From assembly GCA_963680875.1 (NCBI GenBank), contig OY804578.1:26193101-26257100 (forward strand): DNA of 64,000 bases, written 5' to 3'. The notes under the pieces are model-generated. The model was not told where the DNA came from. It did not search any database and worked only from the letters and a program-made list of their open reading frames with translations. This stretch comes from Bathymodiolus brooksi. Its lineage: Eukaryota > Mollusca > Bivalvia > Mytilida > Modiolidae. Both the position numbers and the translations under genes were made by a program. This document shows, piece by piece, positions 1 through 12,521 of this stretch (position 1 is the stretch's first letter; each line of letters opens with the position of its first letter).

Positions 1-87
1 ACGCATGATTTCTTTATTCTGAGATTTTGCAAGAAGCATTCGGTTTGTTATCAGTTATTGATTGATCGTATAGTATTATTTGGTAGA

Positions 88-452
88 GTGAGTGAATGGT
101 TGTTGCTTAGCGCCAATTCAGCCATTTTTCAGTTATATCATGGCGAGAACAGGTTAATTTTCAATGAGATGATGATGCGGTTCGCTTTGTTCCAGACCAA
201 CACGCTGAGTTGGATTTGTATAGTGCTAGCTCACTGAAACAACAGTCCGCGGTAGACATGTCGCTCCACTCGGACACATTATTCTGATTCCGAGCCAACC
301 AGTCATTGCACTTTCTCCTTAATGATACGTGCTTAGCGGAGAAGCAACAAATACCAATTTCTTAGTCTTTAGTTTGACCCGACCGGGGCTCGAACCCACG
401 ATCTACCGCACTCGGGGTGAGCACGCTAACCATTACGCCACCGATGCGGTCT
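88..452 (-). mobile_element. tRNA-headed SINE, longer form
   Basis: Read on the minus strand, the element begins with a tRNA-like head (gcatcggtggcgtaatggtt; B-box-like gggttcgagcc) and ends in the 3' tail atgatataactgaaaaat... followed by cactcac. The same head and body recur on the plus strand at 48663-48937, but this copy carries about 85 additional bases after the head and is probably closer to full length. A short direct repeat, ttggtaga, flanks it at 80-87 and 456-463 and may be the target duplication. A working tRNA gene is unlikely because the sequence runs on into a SINE body. Confidence 0.75.
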
Positions 453-1060
453 TGCTTGGTAGAAAATGTATGTATCTTTAACATTACCCCAACAAAAACA
501 TAAATAAGCAATGCTGAATAAGATTACACAAACGAACAAATAAGTTTCAACTTTTTAATCAGGCTGCTGTATGTAAATCTATCATATATGAATTATATTG
601 GAATGGTATTTAGACGTGACAATAACATCTTGAAATATTTAAGACCACCATAGTGCACAGACATCGGGTTATCGGTCTGATATAATATAACTCCATCTGG
701 CATACTATACTAATCATTAACAAAAACACAGGAAATCGGCATCGGCACATTCTGCTATCACCTATGTTGTATTCAAATTCGATAAAATTATTAAATGAAA
801 ATAGAGAATACTCTATTAGATCAGAGTTAAGTAAAGGATTTAATAAAGACTATCCTTTGACGTTGGATTATATCATTTGCTATTAGAAGTAATTCAATTT
901 GCAATATTCACATTGCCGTACGATGCTATTGACAATTAAATTTTGGTTAAAAGTTGATAATTATTTTACTATTATGTATTACGATGGCCTTGTATAACAT
1001 CAAATGTGTAGATAATGGTTGAGGTCTGTGTCGTGAATATTAAATATATTGTTCATAGGA
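453..1060. other. AT-rich sequence, no feature seen
   Basis: Read in both strands; no ORF of note, tandem repeat or recognised dispersed element. Confidence 0.5.
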
Positions 1061-1172
1061 AGAGTTTGAAGATACCAAAGGGGTAATCGGAATCCGTATA
1101 TCGAAGAAGAACAGGCAACGCAATGGCCAAAAGAAAAAGTACAAAAGGACAAACAATGATCTACAAGACATA
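1061..1172 (-). repeat. Dispersed element A, partial copy
   Basis: Minus-strand copy of a family found about 13 times here. Its plus-sense consensus runs from gagttcacccccggttttta through tgttttgtagatcgttgttt and ggccattgtgttgtctgt to gattacccctttggtatctt. This copy holds only the 3' part. It has no coding capacity. It resembles a family I recall as abundant in bivalve genomes, but the exact name would need a library search. Confidence 0.7.
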
Positions 1173-1587
1173 CATATATAATGTTCATGATTATAACGTT
1201 CTTTATTATAATGCTCTTCGCCTTGTTATATGTCAGAGTTGACGTAGCAAGTATCATGAAAATGGACCCGTTCGAATGTGTGGACACTAGGACATTTTAT
1301 AACCACAGTTCCACTCTTCAGTGGTTTAGGTTTGTATGACACCGATGCATTTTGCAATAGCAAGTTTCGTGAAATTAAGCTTCTAGTTTTTACGGACAAT
1401 CGTGGTATTTTATAGTATATTATATTTGCATGACAATATAATGTGCATGCAATGAACATGAAACAGCATACACCTAAGTGCAGCTTAGGGATTGATTATT
1501 CATGCTCTCATGATAGACGATAATACATCACGGTATGTTCATACATTTTTTACATCCTGGACTGTGATATGGAACGATTATTTTAAA

Positions 1588-1650
1588 CTTGTAGACATCT
1601 AATTTAGTGTGCACGACGTGTCTCTGGAATAACCTTCATCGGGTATAACC
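1588..1650 (+). repeat. Dispersed element B, solo module
   Basis: Matches the B module (atctaatttagtgtgcacga ... ggaataaccttcatcgggta) seen again near 22.2, 26.8, 27.5, 33.5, 36.1, 60.6 and 60.97 kb. Only the left module is present. Confidence 0.6.
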
Positions 1651-2250
1651 TAAACACTCGAATGCGAAAGATTGTGAAGCAACAGAAATGTATATATGCC
1701 TATTTTGTTTTAGATCCTATAATTGAATTGGTTGAGATGCAGTCACATGATGTGTTATCAGTTCAATTAACTCCTACTGATATAGGAATAATTAACCGTA
1801 TTGTTTTGTTATATGACTACGGCCTATATAAACAGGTATATAGGATGATATGTTGAATATAACAATGATTTTATGTCTAACTTGATTTGAATTTTGTGAC
1901 TTGACTTTTACATTAAACTAATATCAGACTTTAACAGAATATTCACAGCCTAAATAAACGTGAAAAGTATAATAAAAACCATCTATGACATTTACATACT
2001 TTTAATCTAGTATTACGGGATTAACATCCATTTTTTATTCGTAGAAGCCTTTATCTTGTTCATTTGTTAGAACTCTTGTCATGTAAGCACCATTTATCCA
2101 GACTTAATTTTAATACCACTATTCATTTTGGATTATAGTCGAAGAGAAGAAAAGCATACTTTAAACGTATTTTATTTTAAGGGTATTGATTCAACATCTA
2201 CCTATGACATTTATTTTACTCCCTCCTGTGTTTCCCAAATGAATACAACT
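1651..2250. other. No feature seen
   Basis: AT-rich; the short ORF at 1662-1856 has no recognisable domain and is likely chance. Confidence 0.45.
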
Positions 2251-2258
2251 GTATAATG

Positions 2259-3227
2259 GGTTCATTCAACCTATGCCAACATTTTGAAAAATAGGTATAA
2301 AAAGGTAAGAAAAAATGTTGGCATAGGTTGAATAGGTTAATTGTTATATAAACATGACTAGTCATGTTTAATTAGTGTAAAACTGGGAGAGATATCAATA
2401 AACTCCAAGTCCACAATTAACTTTTATTAAATGTTGAAGTTGTCTTGTTTTTGTGTGAGTATTGAGTGAATAAACTGAGTTAGAAGTAAATATTTAAAAG
2501 CATATTTTTGGGGAATAACAAAATAAATGAGTATATCAGCACACACCCATATGAGCACATATAGTTTATTACCAAACTTTATGAAAATAAACCAGGACAT
2601 TATTAGCACATATATTTTAATATCAAACTTTATGAAAATAAATCAGGACATTATTGTAACTTAGGTAATGACTGGAGTCACTGGACTCTTATAATTACTG
2701 GGTTCCCATTTATACCCTTTGTTAGCTTGGTCAACTCTGTTAAAGTAGTGATCATTATTCATTAACTATTGTAATCAAATATTAAAAATACTGTCCACAA
2801 TTATGATAATTCTAAATTTATAAATAGGTATTATTCTAAAATTTTCAATTTAGATTTTAAGAAAATCGTTTAATTGCATAAGTATCATATAATATTTTAA
2901 ATTAAGACTTTTTAAAAAGATTGTTTATTTAAATTATTCTAAAATTTTAGATTTTCATCTTTTTCATTGACAGATTTTTGCTTAATTTTAACAGAATTAT
3001 TATTCTATATATAAATTTTTACAAATCTTAATATTTTCATATTTTTTAATATCTTATATTTTTAGACTAAAAAAAAATTTCTTTATAAATTTCACTTTTG
3101 AGACCTGCATTTCCAAATTTACTTACCTGTAACTATCATTAATTGTTATATGAACACCTGTAATAAAATGTTTGTTGGCATACCTTGAATATGATATTTC
3201 AAAATGTTAGCATAGGTTGAAGACACC
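2259..3227. mobile_element. MITE-like element with TIRs and 8-bp target duplication
   Basis: The left end (2259-2289) and the inverted right end (3197-3227) share the core ttcaacctatgccaacattt with few mismatches. Both ends are flanked by the direct repeat gtataatg (2251-2258 and 3228-3235). A third, inverted copy of the terminal core lies just inside the left end (2311-2333), so the left end alone can form a hairpin. The interior includes a 49-bp direct duplication (about 2553-2650) and a very AT-rich stretch (2770-3080). There is no transposase. An 8-bp duplication fits hAT, P or Merlin-type transposition; the ends start GGT, which does not settle the class. Confidence 0.7.
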
Positions 3228-3235
3228 GTATAATG

Positions 3236-3710
3236 TGATGCATTCAATGGTCAACAATATATAAAGAACGTTGATGGATCAAGGACATGTTTTATTGTCC
3301 TGTTTATGCAAATATACAAGCTCATTTGAAATTAACATTTTGTTATTTAAACATGGAGACCGGGTAAAAAGTGAACTGGCGAACACTCTATTAACATTTT
3401 GTACATCTTTATATATACTTTTGGGTTGTTGTTATGGCTGGGCATAACAAAATAGTTAGCCTTAAAGTTATGATTTGATTTATGATTAGGATTAATCTTA
3501 GGGGATACTGTTCGAACAAACCGCAGAAGTACGATTAACATTATGTTTAATTTTCTATGTTGATAATAGATTTGTGGTCATTGTAACGCTTAGTTTGTGA
3601 TGTACTCTACAACGTCCGCGTAAAAACGATGTTCGATTCGTCTTTACTCTCATTTCTTTTGCAGAGTGTTTTATTAATCATATTTGCATTTATTTATACA
3701 TACTGGTGTC
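3236..3710. other. No feature seen
   Basis: No repeat or domain-bearing ORF recognised. Confidence 0.4.
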
Positions 3711-3976
3711 CAACATGATTCCCATGTCAGATGATGTTCATGACGGGTGTCACTAGTGGAGCAGGAATTGCTTACCCTGTGTGATCACATGAGTTCACCA
3801 TGATTTCTAGTGGGATTCGTGTTCCGCACACTTTCGTTTGCTTTGTAGTGTTTTTAGTGTTTTGTAGATCATTGTTTGTCCTTTTGTACTTTTACTTTTG
3901 GTCATTGCATTTTATTTCATTTTTTCTTACGGTTTACAGCTTCTGATTACCCCTTTCGTATCTTCAAACTTTTAGA
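3711..3976 (+). repeat. Dispersed element A, long copy
   Basis: Includes the 5' part (gacgggtgtcactagtggag), the central gttcacc... and ttgtagatcattgtttgtcc blocks, and the 3' block gattacccctttcgtatctt. Diverged from the other copies by scattered substitutions. Confidence 0.7.
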
Positions 3977-4022
3977 ATAAATGCATATCAACTTCGATGA
4001 CGATTGTGGTTCTTTCCTATTG

Positions 4023-4201
4023 ATGTCTACATTGTTAAGATCACCCAGGTATTAACTGACGTACAATTTATGTCTACATTGTATTAACCCAGGTATTAAC
4101 TGACGTACAATTTATGTCTACATTGTATTAACCCAGGTATTAACTGACGTACAATTTATGTCTACATTGTATTAACCCAGGTATTAACTGACGTACAATT
4201 T
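4023..4201. repeat. 44-bp tandem repeat, four copies
   Basis: Units start at 4023, 4070, 4114 and 4158 with core cccaggtattaactgacgta. The first unit is 47 bp and differs internally; the other three are nearly identical, which suggests recent duplication. Confidence 0.9.
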
Positions 4202-6461
4202 AAAAATTTACCATGTTACATCTGATCAACTTTTCTGTATTTTATTGGCACGTTTAGAATGTCTTCATTTATTCGAAAGGCTTTCTCCAGCACAATCAAT
4301 TTCATTTTTGTAAATTTTCTACTCATTTTGGATTAAATAGGATACCCAAAGACGATACATCAACATGTTTAAAAAGTATTTATATGCTCAATGCTGCAAT
4401 ATATAAGAACAGTATACTATAAAGGCTTACGGCTTCATTCTATATGCATAGCATTTAGTGTTCGTCCTTTTATTTCCAACATAAATCAGATAGTTAATGT
4501 AATGTCTAGAACAAGCTAAAGCATTACTTTGTAGTCTAATTAATTACCACTGGAATGTTATGACCATCTTATTTACAAGGCAAAGAGAAATGTTTAGTAT
4601 TTAAAGTGATCCGATCTCGTTACTCAGTGTTGTGTGAGTTTTTTTGCCATCACTTCGCACCCATCGTTGATCCGTCCGTGGTCTGTAATCTTTTCATATT
4701 TCAATCTTCTCCTCTCCTCTGTTATTACTGCGTCTGACTGGCCAACATACAAAGCAATCATCTGCTTTGAAAGTAACTTATCAATAGGTGCCATATTTGG
4801 AAGGACTTATGCTTAGAAAGTTCTCTACAAACAATCCTCATTTCTTCTTGATACTGTAAAACAAGGTCTTCATATGCAATAGCCATGATTTTTAATTCTT
4901 GTTTCTGATTGGAAGAAATGTTTAAATCTTCTACTCACAAAGTACAAGTCAAAACGTGTAATCCTAGTACAAATGATGTACATAAGGTTCTGTATAAAAA
5001 CTTCTTTTTCGTCTTGATCCGACAAAACATGGTTATAATGAGCATTTTTTTCTAATTCGACGGAAGCTTGTCCTGACCAGAACAATTTAAATCCTTTTAA
5101 CCAGGCTCATGATATTTGAAATTTAGGAAGTTGATTTTTTACCGTATAGCGATTTGTCAGTTACCATCACCGGTTTTTGATAGGATCCATGTTGCTCATC
5201 TTTATTTATACGTTCTGTGTCTTGTTTGTGTCCAGTTTTGTCTTTACCTCAGGATTGCCCGTTGTTGTTTGTCCCTACCTGTTGCTAACGTTTATGTCAT
5301 CTCCGACTTGAGTAAATATGATTTGATTTAAAAAAGGAGCACAATTATGAATCTCTTGGATGGCTTCTGGTATGAGAAATATTCCAACTGCAATTTTGGT
5401 TAATTTCTTGCAAAGCTGCAAAAGAGAAGAACAACAGCTGCTGCGGGGAGCAATTAAAATTCAACCTTGCTAAGCATCCCGGAAGACACTTGAAACTATT
5501 GATATTTTGAACGTAGCAACCGTATATTTCTGCATCCTAAGAAAAATATCTGGGGAAAATAGAAACAATTGGATATTAACATATTTTAATTTCAACTTTG
5601 GTTAATAATATTCGGGAAGACACTCTATCAACATGTATTCAGTACCTAACTAATGAACATTTATGGATCCAGAATAACATTAGCTGTGACATACAACACT
5701 TTTGTACATATTCTGCAAGATGCTCATACTTATTAGTTTTGGGGGAAATGCCTAGCAGCAGCACACTTCTGCAATACGAAGGAAAAAAACTTGGACATAA
5801 TAACAATTGATTTCAAATATTTGAATTCCAACTGTTGTCAATTTGGTAAATTTAGTGGGATACAAATGAATATAGTGCTACTTGGGATTTGTCCCATATC
5901 CATATGCTAGGTCGTGCTCTTATTAATAAATATTGCAGGTATTTGAATAAATTGTAGGGGACGCATCAGTGGTCTCAGCTTATTTCCTGTTTAAGTTAGG
6001 GTGGGCAATTCTTGTTGAAACTTTAATAATCGACTAATATGAAACTTCGAGTCCTATCGATATATAACTGGGTACACATCATGAATGATTTGTGCTCTAC
6101 AAATATTTTTCATTGTGTATCAATTTTGTAAAACAAGTTGCTGTCTTTGGCAATTCTTTTATGTACATCAACAGCTGGTGATTTTTACGTTGTCTTCTCT
6201 ATATTTTGAGTGTATAATATAGCCAAGGACTGATACATAACCTGTCTTCTTTGCATGAATAATAAGAAAATGGTTGTCATATTAATTATTTTATTCAATA
6301 TAATATTCAGACATTATGACAAAGAATTGCTTAGGATCAAAATATGAAAATTCAAGCTAAACAAAACTAAATGAAATCGAATAACTAGAATCTTTACACA
6401 ATACAAACTTAACATTCAGTCTTTCCTTTGTCATATATCTGATAAATAGAAGAAATAATAT
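4202..6461. other. Long stretch without recognisable feature
   Basis: Several 60-71 codon ORFs occur on both strands (for example 4634-4816, 5116-5331, 5598-5810) but none shows a known motif and the frames are typical of chance in AT-rich DNA. Confidence 0.4.
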
Positions 6462-6608
6462 ACAATTGATTGCACTTTGTGAGGTCAATTGCAGGAAATG
6501 TAGACCCGAGGACTGTGACTCACGGCCAAGGTCATACCAGGTCACCGAGAGTCACAGGTCAAGGGTTCTCATTTCCTGCTATTGACCTTACAAAGAGTAA
6601 TTAATTGT
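6462..6608. repeat. Long imperfect hairpin (inverted repeat)
   Basis: The arms 6475-6500 and 6570-6595 pair at 24 of 26 positions (core ggtcaattgcaggaaatg against its inverse), and pairing continues outward with mismatches to about 6462 and 6608. The loop contains a second smaller inverted pair (gactgtgactc / gagtcacaggtc). It may be a small palindromic MITE or a structured RNA; no target duplication was identified. Confidence 0.7.
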
Positions 6609-7299
6609 TTTATTATAACTATTTTCTCTTAATGTTGCAAGTTTTTTTGTTTTGTTTTTTTTGGAAAACCACTAAATACCAGTTTTAAAGTCTAACTTGA
6701 TAGGACTTGGACTGAAACCATTATCCTTGACATTTAAGGCCAGCAGGCTCTGAATACTTGTGCCTATATGTTTGGGGTTTTTTTTCAATAAATTAAATGT
6801 TTATGTTGTGTTTGTATGTGTATGACCTCATTAAAGTATATTCGCTAGTTCAAAATGTTTCATAATTATCACAATCTGAACATGACAAATAATACTTTTT
6901 GAAATTCCAGCCAAGAAAGCGGCAATATTCTTTTGGACGGAGTCAATATTCCTCGGCCCTATTTATCACATGATCAATAATGACTCCAGCACAGGTCATA
7001 CTATCAAGAATAATCACATGTCACGTGATCCAAAAAAAGCCAACGTGTCTTGAAATGAGTTATTATAAATATTTATATTGCGCAGATGTAAAAATGAAAA
7101 TAATATCCCGGAGGGCGGAAACCCGACACTTGCACAATTGACTAGTACCATGATTCAATGCGCAACAAAGGTTTATAATATTTTGATGTCGGAGTCTCAT
7201 AAGACTGTGTTTTTATCTTATGATAAAGCATGATTAATGCAAGCTGTTTGATGACATACATGATATCATAGAAGATAGTATGAAAGGAAGGTTTGAATA
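6609..7299. other. No feature seen
   Basis: AT-rich, no repeat family recognised. Confidence 0.4.
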
Positions 7300-7362
7300 T
7301 TGATGGTAAACTATGCCACTAATATCAACAAAACTAACACTCATCTCAAATCATTGTACATA
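7300..7362 (-). repeat. Dispersed element D, flank of the 58-bp array
   Basis: The block ccactaatatcaacaaaact followed by a diverged ctcatct matches the inverse of 20300-20395 and the direct sequence at 22500-22560. In those copies the next block contains the single-copy ancestor-like sequence of the 58-bp unit. Confidence 0.6.
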
Positions 7363-10300
7363 CATGGACCACGGTAACATTGTGTTTGACATCCAGATCC
7401 TTACGTCGGACTGGTACATACAGGGACCACGGTAACATTGTGTTTGACATCCAGGTCCTTACGTCGGACTGGTACATACATGGACCACGGTAACATTGTG
7501 TTTGACATCCAGGTCCTTACGTCGGACTGGTACATACATGGACCACGGTAACATTGTGTTTGACATCCAGGTCCTTACGTCGGACTGGTACATACATGGA
7601 CCACGGTAACATTGTGTTTGACATCCAGGTCCTCACGTCGGACTGGTACATACATGGACCACGGTAACATTGTGTTTGACATCCAGGTCCTCACGTCGGA
7701 CTGGTACATACATGGACCACGGTAACATTGTGTTTGACATCCAGGTCCTCACGTCGGACTGGTACATACATGGACCACGGTAACATTGTGTTTGACATCC
7801 AGGTCCTCACATCGGACTGGTACATACATGGACCACGGTAACATTGTGTTTGACATCCAGGTCCTTACGTCGGACTGGTACATACATGGACCACGGTAAC
7901 ATTGTGTTTGACATCCAGGTCCTTACGTCGGACTGGTACATACATGGACCACGGCACATTGTGTTTGACATCCAGGTCCTTACGTCGGACTGGTACATAC
8001 ATGGACCACGGTAACATTGTGTTTGACATCCAGGTCCTTACGTCGGACTGGTACATACATGGACCACGGTAACATTGTGTTTGACATCCAGGTCCTTACG
8101 TCGGACTGGTACATACATGGACCACGGTAACATTGTGTTTGACATCCAGGTCCTTACGTCGGACTGGTACATACATGGACCACGGTAACATTGTGTTTGA
8201 CATCCAGGTCCTCACGTCGGACTGGTACATACATGGACCACGGTAACATTGTGTTTGACATCCAGGTCCTCACGTCGGACTGGTACATACATGGACCACG
8301 GTAACATTGTGTTTGAAATCCAGGTCCTCACGTCGGACTGGTACATACATGGACCACGGTAACATTGTGTTTGACATCCAGGTCCTCACGTCGGACTGGT
8401 ACATACATGGACCACGGTAACATTGTGTTTGACATCCAGGTCCTTACGTCGGACTGGTACTTACATGGACCACGGTAACATTGTGTTTGACATCCAGGTC
8501 ATTACGTCGGACTGGTACATACATGGACCACGGCACATTGTGTTTGACATCCAGGTCCTCACGTCGGACTGGTACATACATGGACCACGGTAACATTGTG
8601 TTTGACATCCAGGTCCTCACGTCGGACTGGTACATACATGGACCACGGTAACATTGTGTTTGACATCCAGGTCCTTACGTCGGACTGGTACTTACATGGA
8701 CCACGGTAACATTGTGTTTGACATCCAGGTCCTTACGTCGGACTGGTACATACATGGACCACGGCACATTGTGTTTGACATCCAGGTCCTCACGTCGGAC
8801 TGGTACATACATGGACCACGGTAACATTGTGTTTGACATCCAGGTCCTTACGTCGGACTGGTACATACATGGACCACGGCACATTGTGTTTGACATCCAG
8901 GTCCTTACGTCGGACTGGTACATACATGGACCACGGTAACATTGTGTTTGACATCCAGGTCCTTACGTCGGACTGGTACATACATGGACCACGGTAACAT
9001 TGTGTTTGACATCCAGGTCCTCACGTCGGACTGATACATACATGGACCACGGTAACATTGTGTTTGACATCCAGGTCCTCACGTCGGACTGGTACATACA
9101 TGGACCACGGTAACATTGTGTTTGACATCCAGGTCCTCACGTCGGACTGGTACATACATGGACCACGGTAACATTGTGTTTGACATCCAGGTCCTCACGT
9201 CGGACTGGTACATACATGGACCACGGTAACATTGTGTTTGACATCCAGGTCCTCACGTCGGACTGGTACATACATGGACCACGGTAACATTGTGCTTGAC
9301 ATCCAGGTCCTTACGTCGGACTGGTACATACATGGACCACGGTAACATTGTGTTTGACATCCAGGTCCTTACGTCGGACTGGTACATACATGGACCACGG
9401 CACATTGTGTTTGACATCCAGGTCCTCACGTCGGACTGGTACATACATGGACCACGGTAACATTGTGTTTGACATCCAGGTCCTTACGTCGGACTGGTAC
9501 ATTCATGGACCACGGCACATTGTGTTTGACATCCAGGTCCTTCCGTCGGACTGGTACATACATGGACCACGGTAACATTGTGTTTGACATCCAGGTCCTT
9601 ACGTCGGACTGGTACATACATGGACCACGGTAACATTGTGTTTGACATCCAGGTCCTTACGTCGGACTGGTACATACATGGACCACGGTAACATTGTGTT
9701 TGACATCCAGGTCCTCACGTCGGACTGGTACATACATGGACCACGGTAACATTGTGTTTGACATCCAGGTCCTCACGTCGGACTGGTACATACATGGACC
9801 ACGGTAACATTGTGTTTGACATCCAGGTCCTTACGTCGGACTGGTACATACATGGACCACGGTAACATTGTGTTTGACATCCAGGTCTTTACGTCGGACT
9901 GGTACATACATGGACCACGGTAACATTGTGTTTGACATCCAGGTCCTTACGTCGGACTGGTACATACATGGACCACGGTAACATTGTGTTTGACATCCAG
10001 GTCCTTACGTCGGACTGGTACATACATGGACCACGGTAACATTGTGTTTGACATCCAGGTCCTTACGTCGGACTGGTACATACATGGACCACGGTAACAT
10101 TGTGTTTGACATCCAGGTCCTTACGTCGGACTGGTACATACATGGACCACGGTAACATTGTGTTTGACATCCAGGTCCTTACGTCGGACTGGTACATACA
10201 TGGACCACGGTAACATTGTGTTTGACATCCAGGTCCTTACGTCGGACTGGTACATACATGGACCACGGTAACATTGTGTTTGACATCCAGGTCCTTACGT

Positions 10301-11182
10301 CGGACTGGTACATACATGGACCACGGTAACATTGTGTTTGACATCCAGGTCCTTCCGTCGGACTGGTACATACATGGACCACGGTAACATTGTGTTTGAC
10401 ATCCAGGTCCTTACGTCGGACTGGTACATACATGGACCACGGTAACATTGTGTTTGACATCCAGGTCCTTACGTCGGACTGGTACATACATGGACCACGG
10501 TAACATTGTGTTTGACATCCAGGTCCTTACGTTGGACTGGTACATACATGGACCACGGTAACATTGTGTTTGACATCCAGGTCCTCACGTCGGACTGGTA
10601 CATACATGGACCACGGTAACATTGTGTTTGACATCCAGGTCCTCACGTCGGACTGGAACATACATGGACCACGGTAACATTGTGTTTGACATCCAGGTCC
10701 TTACGTCGGACTGGTACATACATGGACCACGGTAACATTGTGTTTTACATCCAGGTCCTTACGTCGGACTGGTACATACATGGACCACGGTAACATTGTG
10801 TTTGACATCCAGGTCCTCACGTCGGACTGGTACATACATGGACCACGGTAACATTGTGTTTGACATCCAGGTCCTCACATCGGACTGGTACATACATGGA
10901 CCACGGTAACATTGTGTTTGACATCCAGGTCCTTACGTCGGACTGGTACATACATGGACCACGGTAACATTGTGTTTGACATCCAGGTCCTTACGTCGGA
11001 CTGGTACATACATGGACCACGGTAACATTGTGTTTGACATCCAGGTCCTTCCGTCGGACTGGTACATACATGGACCACGGTAACATTGTGTTTGACATCC
11101 AGGTCCTTACGTCGGACTGGTACATACATGGACCACGGTAACATTGTGTTTGACATCCAGGTCCTTACGTCGGACTGGTACA
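7363..11182. repeat. 58-bp satellite, about 66 copies
   Basis: Head-to-tail array of a 58-bp unit (catggaccacggtaacattg ... ccaggtccttacgtcggact). Common variants are cctcacg for ccttacg, and a 57-bp form with cggcacattg in place of cggtaacattg (near 7951, 8531, 8762, 8878, 9399 and 9513). Variant order repeats at 636 bp (about 8712 and 9348) and 696 bp (about 10351 and 11047, marked by ccttccg), so multi-unit blocks were duplicated. ORFs on both strands through the array come from the repeat sequence and change frame each unit; I do not regard them as genes. Confidence 0.97.
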
Positions 11183-11465
11183 AAAATGTGTCATTGACGT
11201 GACTGTCTTTGCATTGTTGTTCGCTTAATAATGTTTTGACTATCGATATATTCGGAAAACTCGACTTTAATGCTTTAGTGCCGTTCTAATTCTATTATTT
11301 ATATTAGATTTTGGTTCAAGGATTACCATTGTTCCACTGTTAATAAGTCATACGTTGGCCTTCAATACTATCTTATATCTATATAATAGTTAAGACCATT
11401 GGCTCTCATTGATAGAACTAATATTATACATATGACAGTTCCTGTGAAATTAAGAATAATTATAT
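11183..11465. other. No feature seen
   Basis: Spacer between the 58-bp array and an element A copy. Confidence 0.4.
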
Positions 11466-11655
11466 TATGAGTTCACCCCCGATTTTTAGTGGATTCGTGT
11501 TGTTCCATCTTTGTTTTTTGTGTAGTGTTTTGTAGATCGTTGTTTGTCCTTTTTCTTTTGTCCATTGTGTTGTCTGTCCTTCTGTCTTTTGTCCATTGTG
11601 TTGTCTGTCCTTCTTCGATTTACGGCTTCTGATTACCACTTCAAACTTTTCTCAT
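11466..11655 (+). repeat. Dispersed element A with internal duplication
   Basis: Starts at gagttcacccccgattttta and ends near cttcaaacttttc. The segment cttttgtccattgtgttgtc is present twice in tandem (about 11564-11615), the same region that is amplified to many copies at 31.2-31.6 kb. Confidence 0.75.
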
Positions 11656-12319
11656 CACTAGGTAGAATATATTTGAAAAGTGAAGGAATTAGTTTCAAAT
11701 GTAAAGAAAAAAATAAGAAAGTTCAAATTTTGGAATATCGCACTTTTGGCCTTCTCGGTTGATTTTTATGCGGTCATATAAAAAGTAGCATAATGGCTTA
11801 AAAAATTTGGAAAGATATTGAATTGTGCGGATTTATGATACCAGTATTTAATAATCTTGTATAATTAATGACAGCCCGTCAGTGGTAGGGTACAGGTGTA
11901 CCAGGTAATTATATAAGCAAGAAAGATGTAGAATGACAATGTCGTTAGTATATCTATCTTCTTATATTCAGTCGTGGAAATGAATACCAGCTGTAAAGTG
12001 AACAACAACAGTAGCATTGCTTTTATTTGAGCTCAGATGGATTTTCTTTCATGGTGCTTTTTATGACGTTATCGAGTAATGCAACTCTCTATTTATCATA
12101 ACGTTCAAGAAATAAATAAAATGTTTCAATATTTTGCATTAATAAGCTGAATAAGAAGTCTGGACATTAGAGTAATTAGGATGATTACAAACACTTGACA
12201 GAATTAACCAATTCACGAGTCAAAGGTATACAGCACGGATAAATCGAATCTGCGTTAATATAACCAATGTCTATTTACGGATACATACCACCTCTGCGGT
12301 GTAATCGTTAGCATCCTAT
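11656..12319. other. No feature seen
   Basis: No repeat or recognisable coding segment. Confidence 0.4.
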
Positions 12320-12521
12320 CTATAAGTACAGTAGATCAACAGTCATATCAAACCAAAGACTGGTATGCTCGGAGTCAGGAGAGGTGGCATGTTTTCCTGT
12401 GGAATTTTGTTCCAATGATCTAGAACTATCAAAAGTCAACTCAGCGAATGCTTCCAGTACAAAACTGACACCTTTATTATCTATGAGGTTAGTTTCTTGT
12501 GCATCCAAAATTGTGCATAGG
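12320..12521 (-). CDS. Candidate terminal exon, unknown protein
   Basis: On the minus strand a pyrimidine-rich stretch ending cccttacag sits directly before an open frame of about 66 codons that ends in TAG at 12320-12322. The predicted peptide includes LDAQETNLIDNKGVSFVLEA and later a Ser/Thr/His-rich part. Its composition is more protein-like than other small ORFs here (few rare residues, acidic and helical in the first half). I do not recognise the family. No partner exon and no polyadenylation signal were found, so this may be a gene fragment, a pseudogene exon or chance. Confidence 0.25.

Noticed and set aside
381..452. tRNA gene (minus strand)
   Set aside because: tRNA-like only; it continues into a SINE body and recurs as a SINE at 48663.
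7807..11183. Many 60-100 codon ORFs with repeats such as MYQSDVRTWMSNTM
   Set aside because: They are translations of the 58-bp satellite on both strands and in shifting frames; no independent sign of a gene.
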